Part shown: in pieces, positions 59,703 to 64,000 of the stretch
Layout of the letters: every line of letters begins with the position of its first letter
Position numbering within the stretch: position 1 is the first letter of the stretch
From: Crambe crambe
Lineage: Eukaryota > Porifera > Demospongiae > Poecilosclerida > Crambeidae
NCBI GenBank assembly: GCA_963924555.1
Contig: OZ004585.1
Span: 4,291,488-4,355,487, forward strand
DNA: 64,000 nt
Reading direction: 5' to 3'
Made by a program: the position numbers and the translations under genes
The notes under the pieces: generated by a model
Databases searched by the model: none
The model's input: the letters and a program-made list of their open reading frames with translations, nothing else
Told to the model about the DNA's origin: nothing

Positions 59703-60640
59703 ATAAGTGAGAGTAAAAAAATTTCTTCTAAATGAAAGAGTGATGTAGGCTTGAGTACATGACTATAAAAAGTACGGAAACAAGGTGCTGGCTATGTACT
59801 TCATAGGCTCTACAGAATTGACAAACCCTACAATTGACATAAACCCTACATTGCTGCTGCCATATTATCCTTTTGGCTACACCTTGCAGCGATGTAGGGT
59901 TTATGTCAATTGTAGGGTTTGTCAATTCTGTAGAGCCTATGAAGTACATAGCCAGCACCTTGTTTCCGTACTTTTTATAGTCATGTACTCAAGCCTACAT
60001 CACTCTTTCATTTAGAAGAAATGTTTTTACTCTCACTTGTTTGTATACTTTTTTCAAGGGGTGTGGCTAAGGATGTCAAGAACGACCCTTTACCAAATAA
60101 GCTTACCACGCCCACCGCAACTCAGCAAGACAGTTTTTTCTCAGTGTATATTGCTAACTGTGTCTACGAAGCGTTTTAGCATTCTAATGTTGTCTACGTA
60201 GCGTCTACGAAGTGTATAAACTAACTGTGCTGTCTACGAAGCGTTCGAGAATTTGAGTCGTCCACGAAGGCATTCGAACGGCAATTGACAGTTAGGACTT
60301 GAGCTGTACTTCAATTTGAACGATACCATTCCTTACCTGAGGTGTAGAGCTTCAAGATAGTACCAAGATTGTAGATATAGGATGAAGCAATCGGGAGTTA
60401 TGGCTGTCAAGCGTCCACGAAGGCACTCGAACGGCAATTGACAGCTAGGACTTGAGCTTTACTTTAATTTGAACAAGACCATTCCTTAGATCAGGTGTAG
60501 AGCTTCAATATGGTACCAAGATCGTAGATATAGGATGAAGCAGTCGGGAGTTATGGCTGTCAAGAAGATTATCTTATTATTAATGAGCGTGGGCGTTTTG
60601 CGTGTCAAGCCTACATAGAGAGTGCTACCGCACTCTCTGA
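59703..60640. mobile_element. 0.94-kb foldback element (TGTAGGCTTGA family)
   Basis: Left end: a 338-bp palindrome, 59,703-60,040 (ATAAGTGAGAGTAAAAAAAT; box GATGTAGGCTTGAGTAC; centre near 59,870). The body holds two 153-bp tandem units (60,259-60,564). The right end is CAAGCCTACAT and the small hairpin 60,617-60,638. The box here reads GTAGGCTTG in place of GTAGGGATG at both ends, so the two ends co-vary. Confidence 0.75.
60259..60564. repeat. 153-bp tandem duplication
   Basis: CGTCCACGAAGGCA(T/C)TCGAACGGC ... GGAGTTATGGCTGTCAAG is repeated twice, starting at 60,259 and 60,412. An inverted, diverged copy lies at about 62,513-62,665. Short GTCTACGAAGCG words precede it (60,160-60,250). Confidence 0.75.
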
Positions 60641-60867
60641 TAGATGTGGCATTCTTATCTTGTGTGTGTGCGTATCACAATTACAGTAGAAGCCAGTGCC
60701 AGGCTGTGCAGCTGGATTGATCACTATGTGAGCATATGTGCTGAAGTAGCTGTAATTAGCTATAGTAGTGAGTGGTGACTGGTTTTCATTTTAGTGGACC
60801 ATCAGTTTGATAAGTAGCTATTTCAGTATTGTGAGTAGCTAGTACATACTTTTTTGGGATTGTGACC

Positions 60868-61085
60868 TATGTCAGACTTTGTTGGTCTGTGACCATCAGT
60901 TAGATGAGTCAGATTTCGTTGGTCTGTGATCATCAGTTAGATGCCTTGGTCTGTGACCATCAGTTAGATGAGTCAGACTTTGTTGGTCTGTGACCATCAG
61001 TCTGATACGTATGTTGGTCTGTTTGATATGTTGGACTTTGTCTGTCTATACCATCAGTTTCATATGTTGGATTGTTTGCATCAGT
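60868..61085. repeat. Minisatellite, GTTGGTCTGTGACCATCAGT unit
   Basis: About five to six imperfect units (GACTTTGTTGGTCTGTGACC, ATCAGTTAGATGAGTCA) with length variation, decaying to the right. Non-coding. Confidence 0.7.
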
Positions 61086-61568
61086 TTGATGTGTAGAATG
61101 GCTTTTGGTGGTCATGCGGTGACCCTCAGTTCATAATTATAAATTCAGCTCCTGTGTTGCCTTGGCAATGATGTTCATACAGAATATGAGATGTCCAGCT
61201 AATAGAGAACCAACATTGTAACCAAAACCTTCTCAGCTAGCTGCCGAACCATCATTTTCAACTCTGGGAAACCCGAGGTATTAAAAGAATATCAACATTG
61301 TAAGGTACGTATGTGAAGCCGCGAACTAAGTTGATGAGTTTTGGGAGACTGAATGTAGGCAAATGTGGATGCTACATTGCCTCATGAAATTATTTACTGC
61401 ATTTTTTATCCATATTAAATTCCCCTTCCCTAGCCTTGATCTACATGTGTTATCTGCATGTATAGAATGATTTTGTAGCATGCAGTCTTAGCAAATGATC
61501 GATGTTGGTGGGAGATAAGAGAAGCATTCTTAGCTAGCCTTCAGTCTGATAGCTATAACAAGTTTGTA

Positions 61569-61623
61569 TCAGAGAGTGCGGTAGCACTCTCTATGTAGGC
61601 TTGACATGCAAAATGCCCACGCT

Positions 61624-61669
<46 letters not shown>

Positions 61670-62187
61670 GGAAAAAACATTTGAAAAAAATGAAAGTTGA
61701 TGTAGGGATGACAAAAATAGTGTACAAAAAAATAAAGAAACAAGGAAAGAAATTGCGAAAAGATTTATTATCATCCGTACATCAAGCCAAGGAATTATTG
61801 TAGCTAGATATTAGCTATACTTTGACTATTCAGCTAAATAGCTATCATAAGATGTTCGATGATTACCATATGAAACAATAAAATATATATAATGGTACGA
61901 CTATAGTATTATGTGATGCTACTATAGCTGAAACCACCTGCTAAAATGTGCTAAGAGTGACTGCTAATAGATTTTTATCTTTGAAAGAGGACAGCCTCTC
62001 TATTAGAAGGTTTCTATTATGGTAGATAGCTAGTCCATTGCTATACCATTGATAGGCTTGATGTAGGGATGATAATAAATCAAACATTTTCTTTTCGCAA
62101 TTTCTTTCCTTGTTTCTTTATTTTTTTGTACACTATTTTTGTCATCCCTACATCAACTTTCATTTTTTTCAAATGTTTTTTCCTTTA
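61569..62187. mobile_element. Foldback element: small hairpin joined to a 522-bp palindrome
   Basis: Left end: TCAGAGAGTGC..., small hairpin 61,571-61,592 with TATGTAGGCTTGACA. Then an (AAT)n tract (61,627-61,668), then the palindrome 61,666-62,187 (TAAAGGAAAAAACATTTG; boxes GATGTAGGGATGACA and complement), which has a ~270-bp unpaired loop. The left terminus is an inverted copy of 60,560-60,640, so the hairpin end and the palindrome belong to different families, suggesting a composite. Confidence 0.7.
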
Positions 62188-63318
62188 CTTGTTTTCTTTC
62201 TCTTTTTTTTTTGTAATTAATTCATAGCTCCCCTGCCTACGCATATACGCCCTTGGTATGAAATCAAAAGGTGGGATAGATACATATTAATTTTTTTATA
62301 GAGAACTACTTGCTCGTCCCCGGTTTGTGGAGGCAGTCAATAGAGCACTCTTTGCACATGTGCCAAAAATCCGATTAGGTGGATTTGTAATCTACTTTCA
62401 GTAATCTTCTGTGACACATGATGCCATATGCTGAATCAGCACTGCGGTAGACAGCTATGTACTTCTTCTCGGACAGCTATGTGTCTTTTATATCCTATCT
62501 CAGCTGGAACAACCCCATCTAGTTAAGGAATGGTCTTGTTCAAATTGAAGTAAAGCTCAAGTCCTAACTTTCAATTGTTGTCCGAGTGCCTGGATGCTTG
62601 ACAGCCATAACTCCTGACTGCTTCATCTTATATCTACAATCTTGGTACCATCTTGGGTCTTGTTTTGGTACTGGTAATACTTTGAGGGTGTTCTCTTTGG
62701 CTTTTAAGGCTGTATTGATCAGGGATTTGATGTCTTTGACTGTGTTGATATCATTAGCATGAGAGCTGTTGATGAATTCCTTCTCTGTAGGAGGTCAGTT
62801 TGAAAGGACTGCGTTCTAGGTTCTCCAGCAGCTCCGCCGCTGGAGAACAATAAAATTCAGGTGGTTTATCTTCCCTTCTATGTGTTCAATAGAATACTGC
62901 AAATACCCTTTGATGTGTGAAACCTTCATTAATATTTGGGGAGAACACTGCTAGTAGGTCCATGCCACTTACAAAAAAGAAAGAACAAAGTAAGCTCATT
63001 CTCAAAATAAGATTTGACTACATGTTGTCTGGATGAAGAAACTATAATATAGTGTGTCTATACTTTAATGTATAGTATGTGGAGGATACCACTACAATTA
63101 ATCGGCAGAATTTAACAACTTACTTTTCTATTCATACCCTAAATCACTTATATTTCATTGTTAAAATATTTTCGTATCATGTTAAATGACAACAAAATGT
63201 GTAAGTAGTATTAAAGTCAATTAGTAGATATGAAATTAATTCAACATGAAAAATGTTAAACCAGGAAAGGTATATACATGTATTTGGTAAAAAAGTCATT
63301 ATGTTACCTCTGATGTTA
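62188..63318. other. No gene seen
   Basis: Apart from the inverted copy of the 153-bp unit (62,513-62,665) and a GTTCTCCAGCAGCTCCGCCGC/GGAGAAC hairpin near 62,820, nothing recognisable. AT-rich. Confidence 0.5.
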
Positions 63319-64000
63319 TAAAGGAAAAAATATTTATTCTAAATAAAAAAGAGAAGTAGGGATGGCTGTGTGCGGTTCAAAAAACTTCAGCAACAAGAGA
63401 GTGAACTTCAGTCAAGTAACCCCTTACCCATCACCAACTACGAGGTAACTATTCCTTAAATTATATCTCATCATGAGAGTGAAGTAGAAATAGTTGGCTC
63501 GTAGTTGGTGATGGGTAAGGGGTTACTTGACTGAAGTTCACTCTCTTGTTGCTGAACTTTTGAACCGCACACAGCCATCCCTACTTATTTTTTTATTTAG
63601 AATAAATATTTTTCCCTTTACTTGTTCATCATCTTTTTTGATGTAATGCTCATTACAGGCAACTGGATGCTATCAAAAGTTAAAGTTCACATGTTGTAGC
63701 TATGTAGTTCATTGCAGATTTCATCAGAATCTGATCTGGAAGATCTATACAGTTTATAAATAAGATTGCCATTGACCTAATTTTGTATATAATTTTTAAG
63801 GCCTTTACTGATATGTACTTGATATACTGTTGCATCAAGGGTTGATTCATAACCAGACTAGTGCCTAGGGTTTATGCTCTGAGCATCAAGAGACCGAGAA
63901 AGCTAATGACAGATTCACTAGTCAGTTGCGAGGTCAAGGTCCAAGAATCACGTGAGGTCAAGGTCCAAGAATCACGTGTACGGGGTGGGGCTGCCTCGTT
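63319..64000. mobile_element. 1.1-kb foldback element, cut by the window edge
   Basis: Palindrome 63,319-63,621 (ATAAAGGAAAAAATATTTAT ... with GTAGGGATGGCTGTGTGCGG), then the GGCAACTGGATGC and 'ataaccagactagtgcctag' body. Same family and orientation as 48,926-50,022. A short direct repeat, GAGGTCAAGGTCCAAGAATCACGTG, occurs twice at 63,930-63,978. Confidence 0.8.

Noticed and set aside
59728..60015. Identical-looking 76-residue frames on both strands
   Set aside because: A palindrome translates the same way on both strands; this is the 59,703-60,040 hairpin.
60868..61085. Possible CRISPR-like array
   Set aside because: Units are adjacent and imperfect without unique spacers; this is a eukaryotic minisatellite.
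15086..61592. Mini-hairpins AGAGAGTGC-GCACTCTCT read as transcription terminators
   Set aside because: They are not followed by T-runs in a consistent orientation, the genome is eukaryotic, and they sit at ends of repeated elements beside a conserved box.

Overview
The window is AT-rich, intron-containing animal DNA. The best guess is a demosponge: short introns, immunoglobulin (Ig), ankyrin and NHL modules, Helitron and gag-like fragments, many TAGCTAGC words and dense foldback repeats all fit, but the species is an inference. Apart from transposon relics, all genes found lie on the minus strand. No rRNA, tRNA, CRISPR array or bacterial-style operon was found.

Positions 1-35,600 hold a tandem, duplicated array of Ig-type cell-surface receptors. 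Two copies are intact and have the same six-exon structure: B (7,911-11,040) and E (27,284-32,907). Each predicts about 485 residues: signal peptide, three Ig-like domains, stalk, transmembrane helix, and a tail with an ITIM-like/SH2-docking VIYEEI motif. Copy A (1,649-4,487) is a pseudogene with several lesions. Copy D (21,677-23,864) has a frameshifted third Ig exon and lacks the usual TM and tail, but its reading phase fits a different TM/tail exon C (13,088-13,704) with three YxxV/I motifs. Tail relics lie at 12,245 and 34,028, and an Ig fragment F at 34,960. The array was built by duplication of a 10-13 kb block (about 2,290-13,157 versus 21,660-34,917).

Positions 36,387-54,158 hold exons of a second kind of receptor. 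A Ser/Thr-rich repeat stalk, a TM exon, two small juxtamembrane exons, two ankyrin-exon/linker pairs and a six-bladed NHL exon all join in one frame. They may form one very long gene or two related genes. The introns and flanks carry a Helitron fragment, a gag-like ORF and dispersed repeats.

Throughout, and dominating 47,900-64,000, are foldback elements of several unrelated sequence families that share one architecture. One end is a long palindrome (about 260-520 bp). The other end is a small hairpin, AGAGAGTGC-4 nt-GCACTCTCT, beside a GTAGGGATG box. One such element, present in both copies of the segmental duplication, encloses a decayed gene of the EADTR/TGCDT/Cys-rich family. That gene may be the lost protein-coding partner of these non-autonomous repeats.
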